Part shown: piece after piece, positions 37,241 to 45,350 of the stretch
Layout: every line of letters starts with the position of its first letter
Numbering within the stretch: position 1 is the stretch's first letter
Assembly (NCBI RefSeq): GCF_000389965.1
Contig: NC_021191.1
Span: 4,527,501 to 4,591,500 of the forward strand
Direction of reading: 5' to 3'
DNA: 64,000 nucleotides
From: Actinoplanes sp. N902-109
Lineage (GTDB): Bacteria; Actinomycetota; Actinomycetes; Mycobacteriales; Micromonosporaceae
Program-made: the position numbers and the translations under genes
The notes under the pieces: generated by a model
Database searches by the model: none
What the model saw: the letters and a program-made list of their open reading frames with translations, nothing else
Told to the model about the DNA's origin: nothing

Positions 37241-38562
37241 CTGCCCACGACCCGCGCGAGCCGCGTCCCTCGGCCCGGCCGGGCGACCCCGCCGCGCCCG
37301 CCGCCGGCCGCCGGCTCGCGCCGCCGCCCGCCGGTTCTCCCGGCAGCGGCCTGGCCCGCGACGACGACCCGGAGCTGCAAGGCTCCCGCGACGCCGGCGG
37401 GCGGCCCGCCTCACGCGGCGAGACCGGTCATGACCGCGGCGCGGACGGTTCCGGCAAACGCCGGCGCGGTGGCAAGGGTGGCGGCAAGGGCGACCGGTCG
37501 ATGGTGCCGCCGGCCGACTTCCGGTCCTACTACGGGCGCCCCATCGTCAAACCGGCCGTCTGGCACCACGACATCGCCGCCTACCTGTTCACCGGTGGCC
37601 TGGCCGCCGGTTCCGCGCTGCTGGCCGCGGGCGGTGACGCCACCGGGCGTCCGGCGCTGCGCCGCGCGGGCCGCCTCACCGCGCTGGGCGCCCTCGGTCT
37701 GAGCACGTACTTCCTGGTCAACGATCTGGGCCGGCCCGAGCGCTTCGTCAACATGCTGCGCATCGCCAAGCCCACCTCGCCGATGTCGATGGGCACCTGG
37801 ATCCTGAGCGCCTTCGGCGGCGCGGCCGGCGTGGCGGCGGTGGCCGAGGCAGCCCCGCTGCTCCCCGAGCGCGGCGTGCTCGGGCTGGCCCGCAAGGTGC
37901 TGCCCCCGGTGGGAACGGCCGGTCAGTACGGTGCCGCGCTGGCCGCGCCCGCCCTGGCCACGTACACGGCGGTGCTGCTGGCCGACACCGCGACGCCGAG
38001 CTGGCACGCCGCGTACCCGGACCTGCCGTTTGTCTTCGCGGGCAGCGCCCTGGCCGCCGGGGCCGCCGTCGGCCTGATCGCAGCGCCCCCGCAGCAGGCC
38101 GGCCCGGCCCGCCGCATGGCGCTCCTGGGGGCGGCGGCCGAGTTGTACGCCGGCCACCGGGTGGAATCGGGCATGGGTCTGCTCAGCGAGCCCTACCAGC
38201 AGGGCCGCGCGGGCAAGCTGCTCCGGGCCGCCCGCGCGCTGACCGCGGCGGGCACACTCGGTGCCCTGCTCGGCCGGCGCAGCCGCACCCTGTCCGTGCT
38301 GTCCGGGGTCGCGCTGCTCGGCGGCTCCCTGGCCACCCGCTTCGGCATCTTCGACGGCGGCATCGCCTCGGCCCGCGACCCCAAGTACACCGTCCTGCCC
38401 CAACGCGAACGCCTCGCCCAGCGCGCCGCCCACGCCGGGGTGGGCGCCGGTACGGCTCCGGACGCGGCCACCGACGCCAAGACGGCCGGCGGTGGACCGA
38501 GCCCGCACGCCCCGACCGACTCCTCCGCACCCGAGACCGGCCCGGCCGCCGCAGCTCTGTGA
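37237..38562 (+). CDS. NrfD/PsrC-type membrane subunit of formate dehydrogenase
   Basis: 441 residues. First ~85 are charged and disordered (KRRRGGKGGGKGDRS); then an NrfD-type helical membrane domain beginning SYYGRPIVKPAVWHHDIAAYLFTGGLAAGSALLA, with LVNDLGRPERFVNMLRIAKPTSPMSMGTWIL characteristic of the family. It replaces the cytochrome b subunit FdnI and should pass electrons to menaquinone. A polar Ala/Pro-rich C-terminus follows the last helix. ATG overlaps the fdhB stop (ATGA). Confidence 0.92.
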   Translation: MTAHDPREPRPSARPGDPAAPAAGRRLAPPPAGSPGSGLARDDDPELQGSRDAGGRPASRGETGHDRGADGSGKRRRGGKGGGKGDRSMVPPADFRSYYGRPIVKPAVWHHDIAAYLFTGGLAAGSALLAAGGDATGRPALRRAGRLTALGALGLSTYFLVNDLGRPERFVNMLRIAKPTSPMSMGTWILSAFGGAAGVAAVAEAAPLLPERGVLGLARKVLPPVGTAGQYGAALAAPALATYTAVLLADTATPSWHAAYPDLPFVFAGSALAAGAAVGLIAAPPQQAGPARRMALLGAAAELYAGHRVESGMGLLSEPYQQGRAGKLLRAARALTAAGTLGALLGRRSRTLSVLSGVALLGGSLATRFGIFDGGIASARDPKYTVLPQRERLAQRAAHAGVGAGTAPDAATDAKTAGGGPSPHAPTDSSAPETGPAAAAL

Positions 38563-38987
38563 GGGGATGCACCGTCGCTCCGGTCCGGGCGGTTTACCCG
38601 GGAACCTTCGACCCGTTCACCCCCGGCCACCGCGACATCGTGGACCGGGCGCGCCGGCTGGTCGACCACATCACCGTGCTGGTCGCCGTCAACGCGAGCA
38701 AGCAACCGTCCCGGTCGCCGGTCGTGCGGGCGGCGGAGATCCGCGGCTCGCTCCCGGCCGGCTGGGACACCGTCACCGTCGCCGCGTGGCAGGGGCTCAC
38801 CGCCGACTACTGCCGGCGGCACGCCTGCGACGTGATCATCCGCGGCGTCCGCAACGCCGGCGACTACGAGCACGAATCCCACCTCGCCGCCATGAACGAG
38901 ACCCTGGGCGTGCCGACGCTGTTCCTGCCCGCCCGGCCGGAGCTGACCGCGACGTCGTCCACCGCGGTGCGGGCGCTACGCGGCTGA
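38559..38987 (+). CDS. Short CoaD-like nucleotidyltransferase coupled to the fdh operon
   Basis: 142 residues. Clear phosphopantetheine adenylyltransferase fold: YPGTFDPFTPGHRDIVDRAR (T-x-x-H nucleotidyl-transfer motif as TPGHRD), VLVAVNASKQPSRS, GLTADYCRRHACDVIIRGVRNAGDYEHESHLAAMN and the terminal ELTATSSTAVRAL. It ends right there, lacking the ~20-25-residue helix of housekeeping CoaD, and has an unusual N-terminus. The GTG start overlaps the NrfD stop (GTGA). CoaD makes dephospho-CoA; whether this diverged copy does, or makes another nucleotide conjugate used with formate metabolism, is unknown. Confidence 0.8.
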   Translation: MRGCTVAPVRAVYPGTFDPFTPGHRDIVDRARRLVDHITVLVAVNASKQPSRSPVVRAAEIRGSLPAGWDTVTVAAWQGLTADYCRRHACDVIIRGVRNAGDYEHESHLAAMNETLGVPTLFLPARPELTATSSTAVRALRG

Positions 38988-39009
38988 CGGCGACCCGCCC
39001 CGGTCGGCG

Positions 39010-39105
39010 TCCTCAGATCTGGGCGAAACCACCGTCGCCGCGGCGATCTTCTTGGGTTCGGCCAGCCCGCCGAGCGGAATCGTGGCGCTGGCGCGGGCAG
39101 ATTGC
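39010..39105 (-). pseudogene. Remnant of an SDR oxidoreductase C-terminus
   Basis: The minus strand reads SATIPLGGLAEPKKIAAATVV, matching the common SDR segment R-I-P-L-G-R-x-G-E-P-E-E-I-A-A-A-V-x-F. No N-terminal part remains. It lies in the gap between the CoaD-like and epoxide hydrolase genes. Confidence 0.4.
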
Positions 39106-39148
39106 GAAGCTCCGCGACTACTTCTCGGAGACGGCGGATCCGGGCTGA
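39083..39148 (+). pseudogene. Remnant of a SnoaL/NTF2-like protein C-terminus
   Basis: Twenty-one codons then TGA: WRWRGQIAKLRDYFSETADPG. The pattern R-x-R-x-G-x-I-x-x-x-R-D-Y-F is the last strand of SnoaL-like proteins. It overlaps the SDR remnant on the other strand, so only one or neither may be real. Confidence 0.35.
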
Positions 39149-39157
39149 TTCCCCGGG

Positions 39158-40339
39158 TCAAGCGACCGGTTCCCCGGGCGTGCGAAGGGTGCGCAGGCCG
39201 GTGCGGATCTCCTCGATCAGGATCGCGGGCTGTTCGAGGGCTGCGAAGTGGCCGCCCTTGCGGGCCTCGCCGTAGTGGATCAGGTTGCTGTAGGTGTCTT
39301 CGATCCAGCTTCGTGGCAGGCGCGGGATGTCCTTCGGGAAAACGGTCACCGCTACCGGGATCGACAGCTGGGGCCCGGCGAAGGTGCTCGACCGGTTCTC
39401 CCAGTAGATGCGGGCGGACGACGCCGCACTGTTGGTGAACCAGGAGAGGGATATCGCGTCGAGCATGTCGTCGAGGCTGAGGGCGTCCTCGGCCAGCCCC
39501 TGGTTGTCCGTCTTGGACTGGAACTTGTCGTAGATCCAGGCCGCCTGACCCGCCGGCGAGTCGGCCAGACCAAATCCGACTGTTTCCGGTCTGGTGCCCT
39601 GCAGGTGGTTCGACCCGCCGAGGACGCCGGTGTAGAGCGCGAGGCTCTCCACGGCGGCGCGCTGGTCGGGTGACAGGGTGGCGGGTATCTGCGCGGGAAA
39701 GGCGTACTGGGTGTTGAGATGGATGCCGAGAAGCCCCTGCGGCCGCATGGCTCCCAGGGCGGTGGTGACGACAGCGCCCCAGTCGCCGCCCTGGGCCGCC
39801 CACTCGGAATAGCCGAGACGTCTCATCAACTCCAACCATGCGTTCGCGATGCGGGGTACGGTCCACCCGGTCCGTACGGGCTTCTGGGAGAACCCGAACC
39901 CGGGGAGCGAGGGGACGACGACGTCGAAGGAGTCGGCGATGTCCCCGCCGAAGGCACCCGGATCGGTCAGCGGGCCGATCAGTTTGCGGAACTCGACGAT
40001 CGAGCCGGGCCAGCCGTGGGTGAGCAGCAGCGGCATCGCGTACGGGTTCTTGGACCTGACGTGGATGAAGTGGATGTCCAGCCCGTCGATCTCGGTCAGG
40101 AACTGGGGGAGGCGGTTGAGCTCGGACTCGAAGCGCCGCCAGTCGTAGCCGTGCTGCCAGTGGCCGATCAGAGCCTGGGCATTCTCCAGGCGAACGCCCT
40201 GGGACCAGTCATCCACCGTTTCCGGATCGGGCCATCGGGTCCGGGCCAGGCGCTGCTTCAGGTCGGCGATCTCCGAGTCCGGCACCGAGACGGTGAACGG
40301 ACGCACCAGGGCCGGGGCCGGCGGGGCAGGAACGGTCAT
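39158..40339 (-). CDS. Epoxide hydrolase, alpha/beta fold with EHN domain
   Basis: 393 residues. EHN N-terminal domain (ISD-type start FTVSVPDSEIADLKQRLARTRWP), oxyanion motif HGWPGS (108-113), nucleophile Asp186 in AQGGDWG, and catalytic His near 364 in KGGHFAALEQP. Hydrolyses epoxides to diols in the cytoplasm. AGGAG precedes ATG 40339. It diverges from a TetR gene and two identical palindromes lie between them, so it is very likely controlled by that repressor. Confidence 0.93.
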   Translation of the reverse strand: MTVPAPPAPALVRPFTVSVPDSEIADLKQRLARTRWPDPETVDDWSQGVRLENAQALIGHWQHGYDWRRFESELNRLPQFLTEIDGLDIHFIHVRSKNPYAMPLLLTHGWPGSIVEFRKLIGPLTDPGAFGGDIADSFDVVVPSLPGFGFSQKPVRTGWTVPRIANAWLELMRRLGYSEWAAQGGDWGAVVTTALGAMRPQGLLGIHLNTQYAFPAQIPATLSPDQRAAVESLALYTGVLGGSNHLQGTRPETVGFGLADSPAGQAAWIYDKFQSKTDNQGLAEDALSLDDMLDAISLSWFTNSAASSARIYWENRSSTFAGPQLSIPVAVTVFPKDIPRLPRSWIEDTYSNLIHYGEARKGGHFAALEQPAILIEEIRTGLRTLRTPGEPVA

Positions 40340-40381
40340 TGCGGTGTTCTCCTGACGGTGGACGCACGGCGCAACGTTCGT

Positions 40382-40424
40382 TGCACACCGGTGTGCAGCG
40401 TAAGTCGTTGCACACCGGTGTGCA
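40382..40424. promoter_or_regulatory. Two identical 16-bp palindromic operators
   Basis: TGCACACCGGTGTGCA occurs at 40382-40397 and 40409-40424, centres 27 bp apart, between divergent epoxide hydrolase and TetR genes; the match extends to GTTGCACACCGGTGTGCA. A TetR dimer at each copy would block both promoters. Confidence 0.8.
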
Positions 40425-40435
40425 ATCATGGTCTC

Positions 40436-41044
40436 GTGACCACCGAGTCCTCCCGTGCCCGGGCGATGAGGCAGACACGCGAGCGCATCCTCGATGTCGC
40501 CCTCGACGTGCTGGGTGAGCGGGCCGATGCCGGGATGGGCGACATCGCCGCCGCGGCCGGCGTGGTCCGTCGCACCGTCTACGGCCACTTCCCCTCGCGC
40601 CTCGACCTGGTTCGGGCGCTGACGAAACGAGCCGTCGACGAGATGACGGCCGTGCTCACCGGCATCACCGGCCGCGACGCCGGGGCAGACGCGAAGTGGG
40701 CGGAATTCGTCACCCGCGTCTGGCCGGTGGCGCACCGCTACCGAGTCCTGGTGGCGCTCCGCCGCGGCGAGTACGGCGAGGCGATCCACGGTCTGCTCGG
40801 ACCCGTCGACGAGCTCCTCGCCGACCTTGTGCGGGCCGGCCAGGAAAGCGGCATCTTCGCGCGGCACCTGCCGGCGGATGTGCTGAGCCAGACCGTCTAC
40901 GGCGCCGTGATCGCGATCGCGGGCAATGACCTGCCGGACGGGGTTGCCGGCGCCCGCGCGGCGACCATCACCAGCCTGCTGATGCTGGGAGTTCCGCAGG
41001 AGCGCGCCATCGCACTCGTGGGCGACGAGCGGCTTCCAGGCTGA
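40436..41044 (+). CDS. TetR-family repressor of the epoxide hydrolase
   Basis: 202 residues. N-terminal helix-turn-helix RERILDVALDVLGERADAGMGDIAAAAGVVRRTVYGHFPSRLDLVRAL; the ligand domain is unremarkable. GTG 40436 follows 12 bp after the second operator palindrome, so the repressor also covers its own promoter. The frame is open far upstream but that part is antisense to the hydrolase gene. Confidence 0.9.
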   Translation: MTTESSRARAMRQTRERILDVALDVLGERADAGMGDIAAAAGVVRRTVYGHFPSRLDLVRALTKRAVDEMTAVLTGITGRDAGADAKWAEFVTRVWPVAHRYRVLVALRRGEYGEAIHGLLGPVDELLADLVRAGQESGIFARHLPADVLSQTVYGAVIAIAGNDLPDGVAGARAATITSLLMLGVPQERAIALVGDERLPG

Positions 41045-41077
41045 CGGGACGCAGTGCCGAGGGGTTCGCGAAGGCGG

Positions 41078-41836
41078 TCAGCGGGTCCAGAAGTCACCGG
41101 GCAGAGCCTCGATGGCGGCCGCGGAGCGGTCGAGCAGGTCCGCGATGGGCAGCAGCGCGACGGCGGCCCGGTCGCCCGCGTCGGCCATCGTCCGGATCAC
41201 GGCGGCCTGGCGCCGGGCCCGCTGCGGCAGCACGGTGGCGAAGGCGGTGCGCTCGGCGGCGTAGCCGTAGGCGTCGAGCAGCAGGTGCAGCCGCCGGGAG
41301 CGCTCGGGCAGATCGTCGCCGGGCTGCGGGGCGGTCAGCGGCACCCAGGTCAGGGCCGAGAACGCGAGATCCCATTCCGGGGTGGACGGACCGGCGATGT
41401 CCCAGTCGCAGAAGCCGACCAGGCGGTCGCCGGTCACCACCGCGTTGTCCGGCGAGGCGTCCTGGTGCCCGACGATCAGGCCGGGGCGCAGGGTGCCGCC
41501 GATGAACCAGCGCTCGTCCGGCGGCGGGGTGAAGTCGGCGGTCAGGTCGTGCACCCGGCGCAGCCAGCCGCCGACCTGGGTCAGCATCGCGTCGGCCGAC
41601 ACCCAGGCGGGCCGGGGGTCACTGCTGCCGACCGTGTCGCCCGGCAGGTAGGTGAGCATCTCGCGGCCCTGGTCGTCGAAGCCGAGCGCGCGGGGTGCGG
41701 CGTCAAAACCGGCGTTCTCGAGGTGGCGCAGCACCGCGTGCACCGTGGACGTCCACGGGAACGCCCGCTTGTGGACCACGCCGTCGATGAGCACGGCGCC
41801 GGTGGTGTTGCCGCCGGGCAGGGCCTCCTCGCTCAT
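41078..41836 (-). CDS. Aminoglycoside phosphotransferase-fold protein
   Basis: 252 residues. Kinase-like APH fold: catalytic loop VGHQDASPDNAVV (Brenner-type H-x-D-x4-N), metal-binding FCDWDIAGP, and N-terminal GAVLIDGVVHKRA in place of a strong Gly loop. These proteins phosphorylate small molecules; drug resistance cannot be inferred. It diverges from the methyltransferase gene. Confidence 0.88.
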   Translation of the reverse strand: MSEEALPGGNTTGAVLIDGVVHKRAFPWTSTVHAVLRHLENAGFDAAPRALGFDDQGREMLTYLPGDTVGSSDPRPAWVSADAMLTQVGGWLRRVHDLTADFTPPPDERWFIGGTLRPGLIVGHQDASPDNAVVTGDRLVGFCDWDIAGPSTPEWDLAFSALTWVPLTAPQPGDDLPERSRRLHLLLDAYGYAAERTAFATVLPQRARRQAAVIRTMADAGDRAAVALLPIADLLDRSAAAIEALPGDFWTR

Positions 41837-41903
41837 CCCGCAGGTCTACCAGTCCGCGCTCGGCCGCGGTACCGGGTTTCGCCGGTGTGCTAGAAGGGTG
41901 GCC

Positions 41904-42773
41904 ATGGCATCGTCGACGAGCGTGACGTGGACGGCTCTGCTCACCGCCTGGGCGCGGGCCCGGGAGACCCGCCGGCCGGATGCGCTGTTCGCCGACCCGC
42001 TGGCGCACCGGTTCCTGACCGCGTACGCCGGTGAGTTCGGCGCGGACGACGACGGCGGTCTGCCGGATCTGGGGCCGCTCAGCGAGCACCACTCGTCGCC
42101 GCTGTGGGACTACGCGATCTTCGGGATCACGATGCGCACGGCGGTGCTGGACGCGGCGGTGCGCCGGTCCGGGCAGCCACAGATCGTGGTGCTGGGCGCC
42201 GGGCTGGACACCCGCCCGTACCGGCTGGGGTGGTCCTCGGAGGTCACCGTGTTCGAGGTCGACCGGGCGGTGACGCTGGACTTCAAGGCTGCCGTGCTGA
42301 GCGGCGCCGAGCCGGGTTGCCGGCGCGTGCCGGTCGTCGCGGAGCTGGGCGTGGACGATCTGCCGCAGCTGCTCAAGACGGCCGGGTTCGACGCCGGGCG
42401 GCCCACGTTGTGGCTGGCCGAGGCGGTGCTGTTCTACCTGACGGCGGCGCGGGCCGACGCGCTGCTGGACGACGTCGGGGCCCTGTCGGCGCCGGGCAGC
42501 GGGCTGCTCGCCGAGACGCTGCAGCGGCCGTACCGGGAGGACGACCTGCCGGTCGGGCAGCTGACCGAGGCGGACGCGGCGATGTGGCGGGGGCTGGTCG
42601 CGGCGTTCGCCGGTGGGCCCGAGGTGACCGACCCGGCGGCGTGGCTGACCGCGCGTGGCTGGGCCCCGGGTGAGATCACCGACCAGGTCGCGGCGGGCCG
42701 GGCGTACGGGCGGCCCGCACCGGCGTTCTACGAGCACGTCCGGGACTGGATCATCGAGGGGCACCGGGCATGA
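41904..42773 (+). CDS. SAM-dependent methyltransferase, LCMT/PPM-like family
   Basis: 289 residues. SAM-binding LGAGLDTRPYRLGW, acidic FEVDRAV, LWLAEAVLFYL and N-terminal RARETRRPDALFADPLAHRFL are typical of the actinobacterial class I group annotated as leucine carboxyl methyltransferase-like; many act on natural products. GAAGGG lies ahead of ATG 41904. Its stop overlaps the next start (ATGA). Confidence 0.9.
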   Translation: MASSTSVTWTALLTAWARARETRRPDALFADPLAHRFLTAYAGEFGADDDGGLPDLGPLSEHHSSPLWDYAIFGITMRTAVLDAAVRRSGQPQIVVLGAGLDTRPYRLGWSSEVTVFEVDRAVTLDFKAAVLSGAEPGCRRVPVVAELGVDDLPQLLKTAGFDAGRPTLWLAEAVLFYLTAARADALLDDVGALSAPGSGLLAETLQRPYREDDLPVGQLTEADAAMWRGLVAAFAGGPEVTDPAAWLTARGWAPGEITDQVAAGRAYGRPAPAFYEHVRDWIIEGHRA

Positions 42774-43036
42774 CGCAGGCCATCGCCGACATCACCGCCG
42801 AGCTGGTCCGGGCGCTGGTCCGCGAGCAGCATCCCGACCTGGCCGACCGGCCGGTCCGGCTGGGCGCGGGCGACCCCGCCTACGACCTGCGCCGCGCCCC
42901 TGGCTGGGCGATGGCGCGGGCGTTCAGCGGCATCATCATCGGTGACAACGGCGTGCGCGGGCTGCCCGGCGGCAAGCCCAGCTGGGGACCGCCCGGGCAG
43001 GCCGCCCTGCGCCGGCTGCTCGCCACCCGCCGATGA
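42770..43036 (+). pseudogene. Short remnant of a phosphotransferase gene with internal deletion
   Basis: 88 residues. The first ~35 (ELVRALVREQHPDLADRPVRLGAGD) look like the N-terminus, and the rest (RRAPGWAMARAFSGIII...LRRLLATRR) like the C-terminus of an aminoglycoside-phosphotransferase-type protein, with the whole catalytic region missing. It may still be translated because of the ATGA overlap with the methyltransferase. Alternatively a small protein of unknown function. Confidence 0.5.
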
Positions 43037-43076
43037 CCACCTGCAGCTGCGCCGGGTGTGCTGCGGCGGCGGTTCG

Positions 43077-43532
43077 TCACGGGTTCGCGGCCGGTCGTCG
43101 ACCGGTCTGCCGCAGGACGGCCGGAACGGCGACCGTCAGCATCTTGGTCCGTACCGACTTCAGCAGCTTCGCCATGAAGAATCCGCCGGGGCCCGTGAAA
43201 CCGGTGTGCTCCCAGGTGAAGCGGGTGCCGGTCGGTGACTCCTCCAGCCGGTACGTCACGAAGCTGGGCGCCGCACCCTCGTCCCCGACCCATGTGTAGC
43301 GCAGCAGCCGGGGCGCGTCGACCTCGAGAACCTCGCAGTCGACGATGCCGCGCCAGCCCATCACCGGCTTCGCGATCATCTGGAAGTGCGTGCCGGCGAC
43401 GGGTTCGAAGCCTTCCGGGCGCCCGCCCTGCCCGGTGACGGTCCACTGTGCGACCAGGCCGGGCTCGGTCAGCACCCGCCAGACGTGGTCGATCGGGTAC
43501 GGATAGTCGCGGACGATACGGAACTCGCTCAT
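43077..43532 (-). CDS. SRPBCC (AHSA1-like) ligand-binding protein
   Basis: 151 residues from ATG 43532 (GGAGGG upstream; ATG 43535 would be too close). START-like fold: RIVRDYPYPIDHVWRVLTEPGLVAQWTVTG, GWRGIVDCEVLEVDAPRLLRYTW, TRFTWEHTGF. It binds an unknown hydrophobic ligand. It diverges from a TetR regulator, a common arrangement. Confidence 0.88.
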   Translation of the reverse strand: MSEFRIVRDYPYPIDHVWRVLTEPGLVAQWTVTGQGGRPEGFEPVAGTHFQMIAKPVMGWRGIVDCEVLEVDAPRLLRYTWVGDEGAAPSFVTYRLEESPTGTRFTWEHTGFTGPGGFFMAKLLKSVRTKMLTVAVPAVLRQTGRRPAANP

Positions 43533-43545
43533 CATGCCCTCCATA

Positions 43546-43601
43546 TTTACTGTCTCTGTAAACTTACAGTAGCAGTAGTTTTCTAGTGACTGTACTAGGC
43601 T
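43546..43601. promoter_or_regulatory. AT-rich divergent control region with inverted repeats
   Basis: Between SRPBCC and TetR genes: TTTAC-N7-GTAAA (43546-43562) and CTAGT-N6-ACTAG (43583-43598), with ACTGT/ACAGT half-sites at 43549, 43566 and 43589. A TAGGCT -10-like hexamer (43596-43601) is 6 bp from the TetR ATG. Base composition is far more AT-rich than its surroundings. Confidence 0.6.
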
Positions 43602-43607
43602 GGGGGC

Positions 43608-44255
43608 ATGACCGAAGGGCTCCGCGAACGCAAGAAGCGCGAGATGCGCCGCCGGCTGTCCGACACTGCGGCGCAGCTGTTCCTGCGGCACGGGTTCGAC
43701 GCGTTCCGGGTGGCCGATGTCGCCGAGGCCTGCGGCGTCTCGGAGAAGACGGTCTTCAACTACTTCCCGACCAAGGAATCCCTGGTTCTGGACCAGCTCG
43801 AGACCACCATGTCGGCCCTGCGCACGGGCCTCGCCGACGCCTCGGTGCCGCCGGTGCGGGCGGCGCTGCGCATCCTCGGCGCCGAGCTCACCGCCATCAC
43901 CGGGGGCGTGGCCGCCAGCGGCGACCCGGTCTCGGCGATCGCCGGCTACCGGCGCTTCGGCGAGCTGCTTGCCGCCACCCCCTCGCTTCGGGCCTACCAG
44001 AGCGACACGATGGACCGCTTCGTCACCGTGGCCGCCCAGCTGCTCGCCGAGCGGATCGGGTCGCACCCCGACGACCCCGAGCCGCAGATCGCGGCCGCGG
44101 CGCTGCTCGGCCTCTGGCGGGTGCAGTTCCAAAGCCTGCGCCGCCACCTGGCCACCACATCCGATCCCGGGGAACTGCACGACGAGGTGACCGCCGACGT
44201 CCACCGCGCGGCCCGGCTCATCGAGAACGGCCTGACCTCGGCCTGGCCGTCATGA
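43608..44255 (+). CDS. TetR-family regulator divergent to the SRPBCC gene
   Basis: 215 residues. HTH: RRRLSDTAAQLFLRHGFDAFRVADVAEACGVSEKTVFNYFPTKESLVLDQLE, the variant typical of actinobacterial TetR with a FNYFPTKE recognition helix. Probably represses itself and the SRPBCC gene through the repeats at 43546-43598. Confidence 0.93.
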   Translation: MTEGLRERKKREMRRRLSDTAAQLFLRHGFDAFRVADVAEACGVSEKTVFNYFPTKESLVLDQLETTMSALRTGLADASVPPVRAALRILGAELTAITGGVAASGDPVSAIAGYRRFGELLAATPSLRAYQSDTMDRFVTVAAQLLAERIGSHPDDPEPQIAAAALLGLWRVQFQSLRRHLATTSDPGELHDEVTADVHRAARLIENGLTSAWPS

Positions 44256-44349
44256 CCCGCGGCGGTCTGCCTTTCGGCGGATCACCCGGGCGCATGGTCC
44301 GTCCATGGTTCGATGTGCCGGGCTCCTCCGGTTCCTACCCTTGACGATC

Positions 44350-44967
44350 ATGGCGATCAACCGGAACGTGGCCGTTGTGGCACCTGTAGCGGGCGTGCTC
44401 CTGGGCGCTCTCGACTTCGTATGGATCAAGTACGTGCCCTTCCCGTTCGGCGGGCTGGGCAACTCCATCGCCGTCTGGGCCGTGGCGGCGTTCCTGCTCG
44501 CCTTTCTCAGCCGGTGGACGTTGCCGGTCGGCGTTCTCGGCGCGATCGTCTGCCTGGTCGTGGCCGTACCGAGCTACTACCTCGCCGCCACGCTGATCCA
44601 GCGGGACGCCGTGGCGAACATGTACAACACGACCGCGTTCTTCTGGATGGGGTCCGGCGTGGTAGCCGGCTTGGTCTTCGGTGCGGCAGGCGTCCTGGCG
44701 CGAACCGGGGGCCGTCTCAGCGCAGCCGCCGCGGCCATGCCGGGCGCGGTGTTGTTCGCCGAGGCCGCGATACAGCTCGGCCGCCTGGGGGACCCGAACT
44801 ACGACACCGCCGACACGGTCAGTTACACCGCTGTCCTGATCGCGTCGGGGGTGGCACTCACCGTGCTGGTGGGCCGGACCTGGCGCCGGCGCGGGCTCGC
44901 GCTGCTGCTCGCGCTTCCGCTGACCGCCGTGGGGTACGCCCTGCTGTCACTCACCGGATTCCGCTGA
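44350..44967 (+). CDS. Membrane protein, DUF6518-like
   Basis: 205 residues, about six membrane helices: VAVVAPVAGVLLGALDFVWIKYVPFPFGGLGNSIAVWAVAAFLLAF, then LIQRDAVANMYNTTAFFWMGSGVVAGLVFGAAG. Resembles a small actinobacterial family of unknown function. ATG 44350 chosen; TTG 44341 is in frame. Confidence 0.75.
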   Translation: MAINRNVAVVAPVAGVLLGALDFVWIKYVPFPFGGLGNSIAVWAVAAFLLAFLSRWTLPVGVLGAIVCLVVAVPSYYLAATLIQRDAVANMYNTTAFFWMGSGVVAGLVFGAAGVLARTGGRLSAAAAAMPGAVLFAEAAIQLGRLGDPNYDTADTVSYTAVLIASGVALTVLVGRTWRRRGLALLLALPLTAVGYALLSLTGFR

Positions 44968-45024
44968 TCAGCGGCTGCGCGCCCGACGTCGGGGCACGGC
45001 GGCCGTCGGGGCACACCGGTCGGC

Positions 45025-45120
45025 TGGCGGAGGCGGACGGGAATCGAACCCGCCTGACCCGGATGCCGGGTCACACCGGTTTTGAAGACCGGGAGGGGCA
45101 CCAGCCACCTGAACGCCTCC
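45025..45120 (-). tRNA. selC: tRNA-Sec (anticodon TCA)
   Basis: 96 nt including an encoded CCA. Acceptor GGAGGCG pairs with CGCCTCC before G-CCA; D-arm stem around TGGT loop; anticodon stem CCGGT/ACCGG enclosing CTTCAAA, i.e. anticodon UCA; very long variable arm (TGACCCGG-CAT-CCGGGTCA, 8 bp); T-arm GCGGG-TTCGATT-CCCGT. Features match SelC, which decodes UGA with selenocysteine, and explain the in-frame UGA of the formate dehydrogenase 12 kb upstream. A TAGGGT hexamer (45128-45133) sits 7 bp before the mature 5' end. Confidence 0.95.
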
Positions 45121-45350
45121 GCCGATCACCCTAGCCGAGCGGCGGCCCCGCACCGGCACCGGGCGCGCCGCGCAGCTGCTGGTGAAGGCGGGCCGACCGG
45201 GTCTTTGACGGCGGCGACCAGGGCGGCGGCGCGGCCGGCGCAGCAGGGCCGGGGTGGAACCTTCGCTCCGGCTCACCTCGACCGCTGGGTGCCCGGTGCA
45301 CAGCTGGGCGGCCCCGGTCGCCGTGAACTGTCGGAGACAGCCGGTGGGAT

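Noticed and set aside
38976..39866. 297-codon minus-strand frame covering the epoxide hydrolase C-terminus
   Set aside because: It overlaps a clear gene on the same strand in another frame; only the short SDR-like end is noted as a remnant.
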